This document shows positions 50,223 through 58,973 of a stretch of 64,000 nucleotides of DNA, piece by piece. Position numbers and translations under genes: made by a program. The DNA lies in NCBI RefSeq assembly GCF_024495425.1, contig NZ_JANHJR010000002.1:124001-188000 (forward strand), read 5' to 3'. Source of the stretch: Haloarchaeobius litoreus. Lineage in GTDB: Archaea > Halobacteriota > Halobacteria > Halobacteriales > Natrialbaceae. The notes below the pieces were generated by a model that searched no databases, was not told the DNA's origin, and was given only the letters and a program-made list of their open reading frames with translations. How positions within the stretch are numbered: position 1 is the first letter of the stretch; each line of letters opens with the position of its first letter.

Positions 50223-53219
50223 ATGGCAAGAGACGGGCCCGGCGAAATGGTGGCCGGGACGCCGACCGTCGAGGAGGTGTCGGTGCTGTTCGTGGACAAC
50301 GACGCCGACTTCGCGGAGGTCTCGAAGACGATGCTGGAGCGGGCGGACGAGAGTATCTCGGTGACGGTCGTCCCGAACGGGTCGGCGGCGATCGAGGTGG
50401 TCGAGGACCCGGGGCGGCAGGTCGACTGCATCGTGAGCGACTACGACATGCCCGAGATGGACGGGCTGGCGCTGCTGGAGGCGGTTCGCGAGCGGGACGA
50501 CCGGCTGCCGTTCGTGCTGTTCACGGGGAAGGGGAGCGAGGAGATCGCGAGCGACGCCATCGCGGCGGGCGTGACCCAGTACCTGCAGAAGAAGCCGGGC
50601 CGCGAGCGGTACGCGCTGCTGGGGAACCAGATTCGGAACGCGGTGGCGCAGTACCGGACCCAGAGCGCGCTGCAGGACCGGGTTCGACAGCAGGAGGCGG
50701 TGGCGACCATCGGGCAGCAGGCGCTGAACGAGCCGCAGCTGGACGTGCTGTTCGAGACGACGGTTCGGCGGGTCGCGCGGGCGCTCGACGTGAGCCACGT
50801 CCGCATCCTCTCGGGGTCGGACGAGGAGCTCCGGACGGAGGCGGCCGTCGGCTGGCGACCGGACGCACCGCCGTCGGGGCAGGCGCAGTACGCGGTCACC
50901 GACGGGAAGCCGGTCGTGGTGGTCGACGACCTGTCGTCAGAGGAGCGGTTCGACACGGCCGACGCGGCCGAGGTGGAGGGGCTCCGGAGCGGTGCGTGCG
51001 CGACGGTCGGCCTGCGCGGCTCCGACTGGGGGGTGCTGGAAGCGCACGCCCGGACCCATCGTCGGTTCACGCAGGACGACGTGACGTTCCTCCAGAACGT
51101 GGCGACGGTGCTCGCGAGCGCCATCGAGCGCAACGTCATCGAGGGGGAGCGGCGGGAGAGCAGCGAACGGTACCGGACGCTGGTCGAGGTGTCCCCGAGC
51201 GCAGTCGTCGTGCACCGCGACGGCGACCTCGTCTACACGAACCCGGCGTTCGTCTCGCTCGTCGGGGCCGCCGACGAGACGGCGCTCCTCGGGACGGAGC
51301 TGGCGTCGCTGGTCCACCGGGAGGACGAGGCGGCGGTCACGACCGCGATGTCGCAGACGATGGCGGGCGAGGCGGAGCCGACACGACAGGAGCGACGAAT
51401 CGTCGGCCACGACGGGTCGGTGGTCCACGTCGAGATGACCTCGCGGGCCATCGAGTACGAGGGCGAGCGGGCGGTCCTGACGGTTGCGACGGACGTGACC
51501 GAGCGCAAGCGATACGAGGAGACGCTCGATACGCTGCACGAGACCTCTCGGGACCTGATGCGTGCGGAGACGCAGGCCGACATCTGCGAGACGGCGGCGG
51601 AGACGGCGGCGGACCTGCTTGGACTGAGCGCGCTCATCGTCTACACGTTCGAGAGCGATACCGGGACGCTCGAACCGGCCGCGACGACGCCGAGTACGAG
51701 CGAGCTGCTGGGGTCGCCGCCGACGGTCGAGCGCGGCGCGGGGTACGTCTGGGAGACGTTCAGCGCGGGTGAGTCGCGGTACTTCCCGGACGTGGCGGAC
51801 GAGTCGGGAGCACTCGACGACGTGGTCGAGAGCCAGCTGGTGATCCCGCTGGGGACCCACGGCGCGCTGGTGGCCGTCTCGGACACCGTCGAGGGGTTCG
51901 AGGAGCCGACCATCGAGCTGTTGCACATCCTCGCGGCGAACACCGAGGCGGCGATGGACCGGGCCGGGCGCGAGCAGCTGCTCCGGGACCACGACAGCCG
52001 GTTGACCCGGCAGAACGAGGAGCTCCGGAAGCTGAACCACACGAACAAGATCGTCCGTGACGTGAACCGTGCGGTCGCGCAGGCGTCGACCAGACGCGAG
52101 ATCGAGCAGGCGGTCTGTGATCGGTTGGCCGAGGCGGAGCCGTACGTCGCCGTCTGGGTCGCCGAGGCGGAGGGGCCGAACGGCGCGATGACGCCGCTCG
52201 CGTGGGCGGACACCGACGCGGACTACGTCGACCGCATCGCCGACGACCTGGACGACCCGACGCCAGAGGGGGACCTCGTCCGGCGGGCGGCCGACGACCA
52301 GGAGGTCGTCGTCGTCGAGGACGTGCTGACGAACGAGTGGAGCGAGCGCCGGACGGAGGCGCTCACGTACGGCTTCCAGACGGTGGTGGCCGTGCCGCTG
52401 GTCGACAACGAGCGCGTCTACAGTGTCCTCGTGTTGCACGTCGCGACGCCCGAGACGGTGACCGAACAGGAGCTGGCGGTGCTCGGCGAGCTGGGGGAGA
52501 CCATCGGCTACGCCATCCACGCCGTCGAGCGGACCCGGGCGCTCGTCACCGACAGCGTGGTCGAACTCGAGTTCGAGGTGGCCGACGAGCGGTTCACCTT
52601 CTCGCGGCTGTCGGCGGCGGTCGGCGGGTCGATTCGGATGGATGGGGCCGTCGCCCGACCGGACGGGACACACCTCTGTTTCGTCCGCACCGAGGCCGTG
52701 GACCCGGACCTCGTGGAGGAGACGCTCGCGGAGTGGTCGTCGGCACCGTCGGTGTCCCGGATCAACGAGGACGGCGACCAGACGCTGTTCGAGATCCAGC
52801 TGTCGGAGCCGCGCCTGTTCGAGCTGCTCCGGGAGTACGACGGGACAATCCAGTCGCTGACGGCCACGGACGGCGTTGCGACGATGGTGGTCGAGCTGCC
52901 CCAGGGTGGCGACACGCGCGGGCTGTGGAACGACCTGAGCGAGTCCTACCCGACGACGGAGCTCGCCGCCCGGCGGGAGACGAGCCAGAGCAACCGCCAG
53001 CATCGCGACCAGCGCTCGTGGGTCGAGGGCGAGCTGACCGAGCGACAGTTCGAGGCGCTCCAGACCGCGTACTACGCCGGTTTCTACGACTGGCCGCGCG
53101 AGGTGACCGGGGAGGTGCTCGCCGAGGCGCTCGACGTCACACCACCCACGTACCACTACCACCTGCGTGCGGCCGAACGCAAGCTGGTGAGCGGAGTGTT
53201 CGAGTCTGGCTCTAATTGA
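50223..53219 (+). CDS. Multi-sensor Bat-type (bacterio-opsin activator-like) regulator
   Basis: 998-residue cytoplasmic sensor-regulator. An N-terminal receiver domain (VLFVDNDADF ... IVSDYDMPEMDG, phospho-acceptor Asp near residue 68) is followed by a GAF domain (about 165-310), a PAS domain (about 320-430), two more GAF domains (about 440-590 and 620-780) and a C-terminal Bat/HTH_10 DNA-binding part (LTERQFEALQTAYYAGFYDWPREVTGEVLAEALDVTPPTYHYHLRAAERKLV). The family includes Bat, which controls light- and oxygen-regulated genes. It is a single gene with its own promoter; targets are unknown. Confidence 0.93.
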   Translation: MARDGPGEMVAGTPTVEEVSVLFVDNDADFAEVSKTMLERADESISVTVVPNGSAAIEVVEDPGRQVDCIVSDYDMPEMDGLALLEAVRERDDRLPFVLFTGKGSEEIASDAIAAGVTQYLQKKPGRERYALLGNQIRNAVAQYRTQSALQDRVRQQEAVATIGQQALNEPQLDVLFETTVRRVARALDVSHVRILSGSDEELRTEAAVGWRPDAPPSGQAQYAVTDGKPVVVVDDLSSEERFDTADAAEVEGLRSGACATVGLRGSDWGVLEAHARTHRRFTQDDVTFLQNVATVLASAIERNVIEGERRESSERYRTLVEVSPSAVVVHRDGDLVYTNPAFVSLVGAADETALLGTELASLVHREDEAAVTTAMSQTMAGEAEPTRQERRIVGHDGSVVHVEMTSRAIEYEGERAVLTVATDVTERKRYEETLDTLHETSRDLMRAETQADICETAAETAADLLGLSALIVYTFESDTGTLEPAATTPSTSELLGSPPTVERGAGYVWETFSAGESRYFPDVADESGALDDVVESQLVIPLGTHGALVAVSDTVEGFEEPTIELLHILAANTEAAMDRAGREQLLRDHDSRLTRQNEELRKLNHTNKIVRDVNRAVAQASTRREIEQAVCDRLAEAEPYVAVWVAEAEGPNGAMTPLAWADTDADYVDRIADDLDDPTPEGDLVRRAADDQEVVVVEDVLTNEWSERRTEALTYGFQTVVAVPLVDNERVYSVLVLHVATPETVTEQELAVLGELGETIGYAIHAVERTRALVTDSVVELEFEVADERFTFSRLSAAVGGSIRMDGAVARPDGTHLCFVRTEAVDPDLVEETLAEWSSAPSVSRINEDGDQTLFEIQLSEPRLFELLREYDGTIQSLTATDGVATMVVELPQGGDTRGLWNDLSESYPTTELAARRETSQSNRQHRDQRSWVEGELTERQFEALQTAYYAGFYDWPREVTGEVLAEALDVTPPTYHYHLRAAERKLVSGVFESGSN

Positions 53220-53477
53220 TTAGTGTCGGTCAACACCCGGCACTAACGAGATAGAATAAAGTGTTAATCCGATACCATCCGTAGCAGTAGTCGGCGAAAC
53301 AGCAGCGAACCGCTGTCGCCACCCCATACTCCCCCCAACCCCCCTTCCTGACGGACTTCCCGACGAGAGGCGTCACTGTGGCGAGGCTCGAAACGGGCCG
53401 CGAACTACCGAAGAAAGAGCGGTGTCAGGGTCGGAACCGGTGTCGACGGCTGCGGTCGCGGCGGGCCGACGGAGGGG

Positions 53478-55361
53478 TCAGCTCCGCTCGCCGATGGTGA
53501 CCTGGTTGTACTTCTGGCGGCTGCCGCCGCTGGCGCCGTACGGTTCGATGTCGACCCAGTCGTACACGAAGCGCTCGTCGGTGCGGTGGTAGCACGGCAG
53601 GAGCACCATGTCCTCCCAGTTCGCCTCCTCCATCTGGACGTAGGCGTCGCCACGGGTCGAGGCGGCCGCCTCGCTCGGTGCCTGGTTGTTCTGGACGGTC
53701 TCCCAGGCGCTGTTCATCTGGTCGACGGCGCCGCCCTCCACGTCGTCCCAGTCGACGTACGCACCGCGGGCACCGCCGTCGCGGTCGGTGTTGGTGAGGT
53801 CGGGCACGAGCTGTCCCCAGAAGTTGTCCGGGGCGGGCCAGTCCATCGCCCAGCCCAGCGAGTAGGCGGCGAGGTTGCCGTTGCGGCCACGGTTGAGCAG
53901 CGTCGCGAACGGTGCCTCCTCGAGGTTCATGTTGACGTGAGCGTTGACGAGCTTGTCGCGGAGGATGGTGCCCAGCCCCTGCCACGTCGGCGACTCGTAG
54001 GTCGTGAACGTGACCTCGTACTGGTTGTTCGGGCCGTAGCCGGCGTCCTCCATGATCTGACGGGCCTCGCCGAGGCGCGTCTCGCCGTAGCCGTAGGGGT
54101 AGTTCTGCTCGGCGTGTTCGTCGTACGCGCTGGTGCCGCCGGGGTAGATGCGTGGCGGGCTGAAGTGGTACGCGGGCTCGCCGCGACCCTTGAACACCTC
54201 CTCGACGCCCTCGTGCTGGTCCATCGCGTACGCGATGGCCTGCCGCACGGGTTTGGGGACGTTCTTCGCGTTCAGGCCGATGTAGAACGTGTTGATGGTC
54301 GGGACGGCGGCGTAGTCGACCGTCTCGCCGTTCCGCATCTGTCCGTAGGTGCCCAGCTGCCGGCCGAGTTCGTCCTCCTCCTCGATGGAGACGAGGTTCG
54401 GGTCGTACTTCGACGTCGGCATCGGCGGGAGGTCCGCGTTCTTGTTCTGGCCGTAGTTGTACAGCGCATCGGTGTCGGTGATGATCTGCCAGTGGACGCC
54501 ACCGATGAGCGGTCCGTCACCGTGATAGTCGTCGAACCGACTGACCTCGGCCTGCGTGCTCGTCTCCCAGTTCTCGAAGGTGAACGGGCCTGCACTGATC
54601 GGGTTGTTGCGTGCGAACTCGTCGTACCCCATCTCGCCGTCGTAACCGGGCGTGTCGTCGACGAGGCCCTCCGGAATCGCGCCGAAGGCGGTGTACGCGA
54701 GCATCTCCAGCGTCGAGTGGAACGGGGCCGAGAGCTGGATCTCGAACGTCGTCTCGTCGACGGCTGTGACGCCGAGGCTGCCGGGCGCGTACTGCTCGAC
54801 CTCCTCGCCGTCGTCGTTGGTGACCGTCTCCATCTCGTGTTCGATGCCCATCGCGGACGTGACGAAGTACGCCCGGCGGGAGTTCGGCGAGGCGGTCAGG
54901 CGCTCGAACGAGTAGACGAAGTCCGAGGCGGTGACGGTGTCGCCGTTGTGGAACGTCGCGTCCTCCTTGAGCGTGAACGTGTACGTGGTGTAGTCATCCG
55001 ACACCTCGTAGTCCGTCGAGAGCAGCGGCTCGACCTCGATCTCGCCGTTCGGGTAGTTCATCAGCCCGTCGAACACCTGCTGGATGACCCGACCGTTCGC
55101 CGTGTCGGTCGAGGCGATGGGGTCCAGCGTGCTCATCGTCGCGTTCGTGAGCTGGAGGGTCCGGTCGCTCTCGCCGAAGCCCTCGTCGTCGTCGGTGCCG
55201 GTCCCGGGGTCGTCCGTCCCCTGGGTGTCGGTCCCCTGGGTGTCGGTTCCGCCCGGGTCTTCGTTGTTGTCGCCCGTACAGCCCGCGAGGGCCAGGGCAG
55301 TCGCTGCGCCGCCGGTCGCCTTCAGGAACGTCCGGCGCTGGAGGGACTGGTCGTCTGACAT
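53478..55361 (-). CDS. ABC transporter substrate-binding lipoprotein (peptide type)
   Basis: 627-residue SBP_bac_5 family protein (dipeptide/oligopeptide or nickel type). The N-terminus is Tat-type (QRRTFLKATGGAATALALAGC, lipobox LAGC) followed by an acidic Gly/Thr/Asp-rich spacer. Family segments TLDPIASTDTANGRVIQQVFDGLMNYPNGEIEVEPLLST and TFTLKEDATFHNGDTVTASDFVYSFERL are near residues 90-180. No permease or ATPase genes are adjacent, so the partner is elsewhere. Control may use a near-palindrome ACTAG-TCGACT-CTAGT at 55406-55421. Confidence 0.93.
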   Translation of the reverse strand: MSDDQSLQRRTFLKATGGAATALALAGCTGDNNEDPGGTDTQGTDTQGTDDPGTGTDDDEGFGESDRTLQLTNATMSTLDPIASTDTANGRVIQQVFDGLMNYPNGEIEVEPLLSTDYEVSDDYTTYTFTLKEDATFHNGDTVTASDFVYSFERLTASPNSRRAYFVTSAMGIEHEMETVTNDDGEEVEQYAPGSLGVTAVDETTFEIQLSAPFHSTLEMLAYTAFGAIPEGLVDDTPGYDGEMGYDEFARNNPISAGPFTFENWETSTQAEVSRFDDYHGDGPLIGGVHWQIITDTDALYNYGQNKNADLPPMPTSKYDPNLVSIEEEDELGRQLGTYGQMRNGETVDYAAVPTINTFYIGLNAKNVPKPVRQAIAYAMDQHEGVEEVFKGRGEPAYHFSPPRIYPGGTSAYDEHAEQNYPYGYGETRLGEARQIMEDAGYGPNNQYEVTFTTYESPTWQGLGTILRDKLVNAHVNMNLEEAPFATLLNRGRNGNLAAYSLGWAMDWPAPDNFWGQLVPDLTNTDRDGGARGAYVDWDDVEGGAVDQMNSAWETVQNNQAPSEAAASTRGDAYVQMEEANWEDMVLLPCYHRTDERFVYDWVDIEPYGASGGSRQKYNQVTIGERS

Positions 55362-55405
55362 ACACCCACCGGTTCGGTCTTACGTGTCAAAAAACGACTG
55401 CAAGC

Positions 55406-55421
55406 ACTAGTCGACTCTAGT
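55406..55421. promoter_or_regulatory. Near-palindromic site upstream of the peptide-binding protein gene
   Basis: Arms ACTAG and CTAGT around TCGACT, 45-60 nt before the ATG at 55361 and just upstream of a T-rich TATA-like run (complement at 55387-55396). Probable operator; not proven. The remaining gap to 55648 is AT-rich with nothing coding. Confidence 0.35.
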
Positions 55422-55648
55422 CCAAAAGAAAACCTTATAAGTGGGATGCAGTCCGCCTAATAGGATAAAGTTAAAATCTCATTTTACTTTTCCCGCAAAA
55501 GACGAAGCGGCGGCTGTCGACAGGAGCGAACTGGTCTGAAACGCAGTCGCGGAGGCCGAATCGGGATGGGGATGACAGCAGGCGGCGTTCCTGTCGACGA
55601 TAAATCCTTGTCCCGGACGGGTATTAAGGCCGGTGAAGGGTCAAACCG

Positions 55649-56689
55649 TCACTTGAGACTTCGGCCCGTCAGGGCCGCACTCGCGGTCGGGCTCCCTCCG
55701 TCGTGTGGCGTGCGCCGCTCGCGGACCTGCACCGCGTGGAGCCGCTCGGTGGCGTCGTCGACCACCCTGACCTCGCCCGGCTCGGTCGGCATCCGTGCCG
55801 TCAGGTCCTCGTCGACGTACGAGGGCCGTGCCCGTGCCAGTGCCTCGCGGTCCCGCCGGTCGGTGAGTCGGTGGGCGACCAGAAGATCGGCCTGCGACGC
55901 GGCCACCGCCGGCAGCGCGCTCGGGCGCTGGGTCGCTGCGACGAGGCTCACTCCGGGCTGCCGCCCACGCGTGAGCAGCGTCCGCAGCGCCGGTGCCGCG
56001 ACGCCGTCGAAGAACGCGTGCGCCTCGTCGACCAGCAGCCACGGGAGCCGGGCGACCGTCCCCTGCACCCGCGCCCGGTAGAGCGCCGTCGCCGTCGCCC
56101 GGACGACCGCGTTCGCCGCCGCCGCCGGCAGTCCCGACACGTCGAGCACCGTCGCGGTTCCCGACGCCAGCGACCCCGCATCGAGCCCGTCCGGGTCGAA
56201 CACGTCCCACGACGCCGCGAGGTCGAGGTGGTTCCGGGCCGCGCGCCGCGCTGCCTGGTCGCAGTCGAGCTCGGCCAGCGTCGCCCCGATCTCGGCGACG
56301 GTCGTCCCCGTCGCCGCCGCCCGCCACAGCGCCGCCCCGCCGGGCGACTCCGGGTCTAGTCCGACCAGCTCGCACCACGCTGTCGGCGGGAGTGCGTCGG
56401 GGTCCACCCGCGGCTCTGTGACGACGGTCGCTGAGCCGTCCGCTGTCAGCGTCCCGAACACGTCCATCGGGTCGACCACGACCGGCGCGACGCCTGCACC
56501 AGCCGCCAGCCCCTCCGCCAGCACCCCGAGCGTGTACGACTTGCCGTAGCCGCGCTTGCCGACGACGAGCGCGGCGTGCGGGGACTCGCAGTCCAGTTCC
56601 ACGCTCGCGCCAGCGCTCCCGTCCGGCGCGCGGTAGCGCCCGAACTCGACCGTCGCACCCGGCCCGCCGTCGCGTCCGATGACGACCAT
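55649..56689 (-). CDS. HerA-like (DUF87) ATPase
   Basis: 346-residue ATP-binding protein of the HerA/FtsK superfamily. Walker A is VVGKRGYGKSYTLGVLAEGL (about residues 40-60). Walker B is LPWLLVDEAHAFF (about residues 208-220), and an Arg-rich downstream sensor GVSLVAATQRPSALP follows. HerA-type ATPases form hexameric DNA pumps, but here no NurA nuclease is adjacent. It shares a mirror-image promoter with a small pilin-like gene, which suggests they act together. The ATG at 56689 is fixed by that promoter; upstream in-frame ATGs are less likely. Confidence 0.83.
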   Translation of the reverse strand: MVVIGRDGGPGATVEFGRYRAPDGSAGASVELDCESPHAALVVGKRGYGKSYTLGVLAEGLAAGAGVAPVVVDPMDVFGTLTADGSATVVTEPRVDPDALPPTAWCELVGLDPESPGGAALWRAAATGTTVAEIGATLAELDCDQAARRAARNHLDLAASWDVFDPDGLDAGSLASGTATVLDVSGLPAAAANAVVRATATALYRARVQGTVARLPWLLVDEAHAFFDGVAAPALRTLLTRGRQPGVSLVAATQRPSALPAVAASQADLLVAHRLTDRRDREALARARPSYVDEDLTARMPTEPGEVRVVDDATERLHAVQVRERRTPHDGGSPTASAALTGRSLK

Positions 56690-56705
56690 GCCCGGTCTGG
56701 GCCCG

Positions 56706-56757
56706 GGATGGTACTTGAACGGTGGGGCCGGGGCACGCCAGCCTTCAAATACCATCG
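56706..56757. promoter_or_regulatory. Mirror-symmetric divergent promoter
   Basis: The sequence GATGGTACTTGAAC (56707-56720) and, on the other side, CTTCAAATACCATC (56743-56756) are inverted copies with two mismatches. Each contains a TATA-like box (TTCAAGTACC and TTCAAATACC) exactly 30 nt before the start codon of its gene (ATG 56689 and GTG 56774). Both genes are therefore probably leaderless and co-regulated. Confidence 0.6.
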
Positions 56758-56773
56758 AGCGCCCAACCCCGGC

Positions 56774-57220
56774 GTGCGACACACACCGCTCCGGCGCGAC
56801 GACCGCGCCATCGAAGGACTACCGATCCGCCTCGTCATCGCTCTCGTCGTCGGCGTCGCCAGCCTCTCCGTCATGATGAACATGATCTCCGGCATCGGCG
56901 GGCTCGCCGTCACCGAGGTCGACGCCCAGCCGACGCCGGACGTCATCACGCCCGGCGAGCAGACCGTCAGCATCCGCGTCGTCGACAGCGACGGCAACCC
57001 CGTCGAGGGTGCGACGGTCGTCGTGAAGGGTGCGACCGCGCGACTCGACGGCATCGAGACCGCGAGCACCGGCGAGAACGGCACCGCCGAGATCGAGATC
57101 GACCCGTCGCTCGGGCCGAATCAGGCGGAGGGGACGCTCGAGATAGACATCAAACCGCCCGCAGGCAGCGAGTACGCCGACCAGCGCGCGAACACGGTCA
57201 TCCTGGTGGTCGAGGACTAG
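56774..57220 (+). CDS. Pilin-like membrane protein with extracellular beta domain
   Basis: 148-residue protein starting with GTG. DDRAIEGLPIRLVIALVVGVASLSVMMNMISG (about residues 9-40) is a single hydrophobic helix preceded by a charged N-terminus, like type IV pilin-type signal sequences. Residues 55-148 form an Ig/carboxypeptidase-regulatory-like beta domain (SIRVVDSDGNPVEGATVVVKG, ASTGENGTAEIEID). The start is supported by the TATA-like box 30 nt upstream. It shares a bidirectional promoter with a HerA-like ATPase. Confidence 0.72.
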   Translation: MRHTPLRRDDRAIEGLPIRLVIALVVGVASLSVMMNMISGIGGLAVTEVDAQPTPDVITPGEQTVSIRVVDSDGNPVEGATVVVKGATARLDGIETASTGENGTAEIEIDPSLGPNQAEGTLEIDIKPPAGSEYADQRANTVILVVED

Positions 57221-58318
57221 TCACCCCACGGTGAACGCGACCGACTCCATCTCGAAGAAGGCCGTCTCGTACCCCTCGTGTCTGGCGACCTGTGGCGGTG
57301 TCAGCACCGGGACGACGAGCCTGTCGCCGGATTCGAGGGTCGGTATCGGCGTCCCGTAGTGGGGACCGAGCACCGGGTCGACCGTCCGCGACAGCGTGCG
57401 CTCGACGGCCGGCCCGCCACGCCGGTCGGGCTCGACACGCGCCCGGAGCCCCATCCCCGGGAGCACGAGCTCGTTGTGGGGCGTCCGTGCGAGCACCGCG
57501 AGGTAGGCATCACCGTCGCTGGCGTCTTCTCCACGGTCCTCGCGATCGATCTCCAGCCGCGCCACTGCGTCACCGGTGAGCTGGAGAACGTCGAGGACCG
57601 CGCCGTCGGTCCTCGCCCGACCGAGGTGCTGGCCCGGGAGCGCGTCGATGGTCGGCGCGACGGCTGCGGGGACGCCCGGAGCGTCGGCCGTCGGCAGCGC
57701 CCCGTCGCTCCCGGCCTCGGCGAGCCGTCGGCGGTCGATCGCGTCCCGTTCGTCGCGGGCGTACGCCAGTTCGAAGTCGGTGCTCGCCGGCCCCTCGAAG
57801 CGCCCGGTGAACACCCCGGTCCGGCGGATGGCGAGGCCGCCCACGCGCACGCGAACGGTGTAGGTACCGTCGCCGGGGAGCGAGACGTTGTCCCCGTAGT
57901 GGAAGCCCAGTCGCTGGGAGAGCATCGCGTACACCGCCTCCTGGACGACCAGCTCGCCGTCCCGGAGCACCTCGACGGTCAGCCCCACGTCGGGGAGGAC
58001 GACACCTGTCTCTCTGTCCCAGACGAGCGTCATGAGGTGGACCGAGTCCGCGGACGCCACCGAGCGGCGGTAACGCTCCCGGCCGACGACCTCCCAGAAC
58101 CGGCTCGGGTAGCTGTAGAGCAGGCCGAAGCGATAGTCGCCGGCGTCGCGGGTGCCGACGACCCGGACACCGCCCGAACTCGTCGGGCGGTAGACACCGC
58201 TCGGCGGGTCATCGAGCACCGGTGGCGGCCACGAGTCGTCGTCCCCCAGCACCGCACAGCCGGCGGCCCCCACCGTCGTCGTGCCGGCCATCGCGGTGAG
58301 GAACGTCCTGCGACGCAT
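57221..58318 (-). CDS. Tat lipoprotein, p19/Tp34-like iron-transport type
   Basis: 365-residue secreted protein. RRRTFLTAMAGTTTVGAAGC suggests a Tat signal and lipidation at Cys near 20. GFHYGDNVSLPGDGTYTVRVRVGG (about residues 137-160) matches the metal-binding strand pair of periplasmic Fe/Cu proteins of the p19/Tp34 type (PF10634-like), repeated in weaker form near residue 316 (GPHYGTPIPTLESGDRL). The metal ligands (His, Met, Asp) are plausible but not fully assignable. It is divergent from halocyanin, another metal protein, so the pair probably belongs to one metal-related cluster. Confidence 0.65.
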   Translation of the reverse strand: MRRRTFLTAMAGTTTVGAAGCAVLGDDDSWPPPVLDDPPSGVYRPTSSGGVRVVGTRDAGDYRFGLLYSYPSRFWEVVGRERYRRSVASADSVHLMTLVWDRETGVVLPDVGLTVEVLRDGELVVQEAVYAMLSQRLGFHYGDNVSLPGDGTYTVRVRVGGLAIRRTGVFTGRFEGPASTDFELAYARDERDAIDRRRLAEAGSDGALPTADAPGVPAAVAPTIDALPGQHLGRARTDGAVLDVLQLTGDAVARLEIDREDRGEDASDGDAYLAVLARTPHNELVLPGMGLRARVEPDRRGGPAVERTLSRTVDPVLGPHYGTPIPTLESGDRLVVPVLTPPQVARHEGYETAFFEMESVAFTVG

Positions 58319-58406
58319 CGTCCCGGCTTCGACGCGCGACGGGATAGCAGTTGTGCCACGCTACCGCGCACCAAGCTATTTGTACGGGTTGACCGTCGGA
58401 CCGAGC

Positions 58407-58847
58407 ATGCAGCGACGACGCGTCCTCGCGGGACTGGCGGCGGTGGCGGGCTCGCTGGCCGGCTGTCTCGGCGGCGGTAGTGCAGGGGGGGCCGGCGGCC
58501 CCAACGACTCCTACGGCGACTGGTTCGACGGCGTGGACAACTACGACGGCGAGGTCGACCGGACCGGCGAGTCCGAGACGACCGTGCTGGTCGGTGCCGA
58601 CGACGGGCTCGCGTTCGAGCCGGCGGCCGTGCGTCTCTCGCCCGGGACGACGGTGGTCTGGGAGTGGACCGGCGACGGCGGCGCGCACAACGTCCAGGCA
58701 GAGGGTGGCGGGTTCGAGAGCGACCTCGTCGACGACGAGGGCCACACGTTCGAGCACACCTTCTCGGAGCCGTCGCTCGTCCGGTACGTCTGCGACCCGC
58801 ACCGCGACCTCGGGATGCGCGGTGGGGTGCGTGTCGTCGAGGAGTGA
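58407..58847 (+). CDS. Halocyanin (blue copper protein)
   Basis: 146-residue secreted electron carrier. The Tat/lipobox signal is RRRVLAGLAAVAGSLAGC (Cys near residue 20). The plastocyanin-like domain holds the type 1 copper ligands: His in GGAHNVQAEGG, then Cys, His and Met in VRYVCDPHRDLGMRGG. An acidic segment DWFDGVDNYDGEVDRTG precedes it. Halocyanins shuttle electrons to terminal oxidases or copper enzymes. It is followed by a NosD-like protein gene, consistent with a copper-related cluster. Confidence 0.93.
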   Translation: MQRRRVLAGLAAVAGSLAGCLGGGSAGGAGGPNDSYGDWFDGVDNYDGEVDRTGESETTVLVGADDGLAFEPAAVRLSPGTTVVWEWTGDGGAHNVQAEGGGFESDLVDDEGHTFEHTFSEPSLVRYVCDPHRDLGMRGGVRVVEE

Positions 58848-58973
58848 GCGAACGGCCAGTCGAGGTGGGTGGACCGGTCCCCTGCAGTGTGGTGTCTGGT
58901 AACAATTATGTCGGAATGCCTCGTTGTATGCGGGGACACGGATGACCGAACGCATCACATCAGGGGGGAGGCG

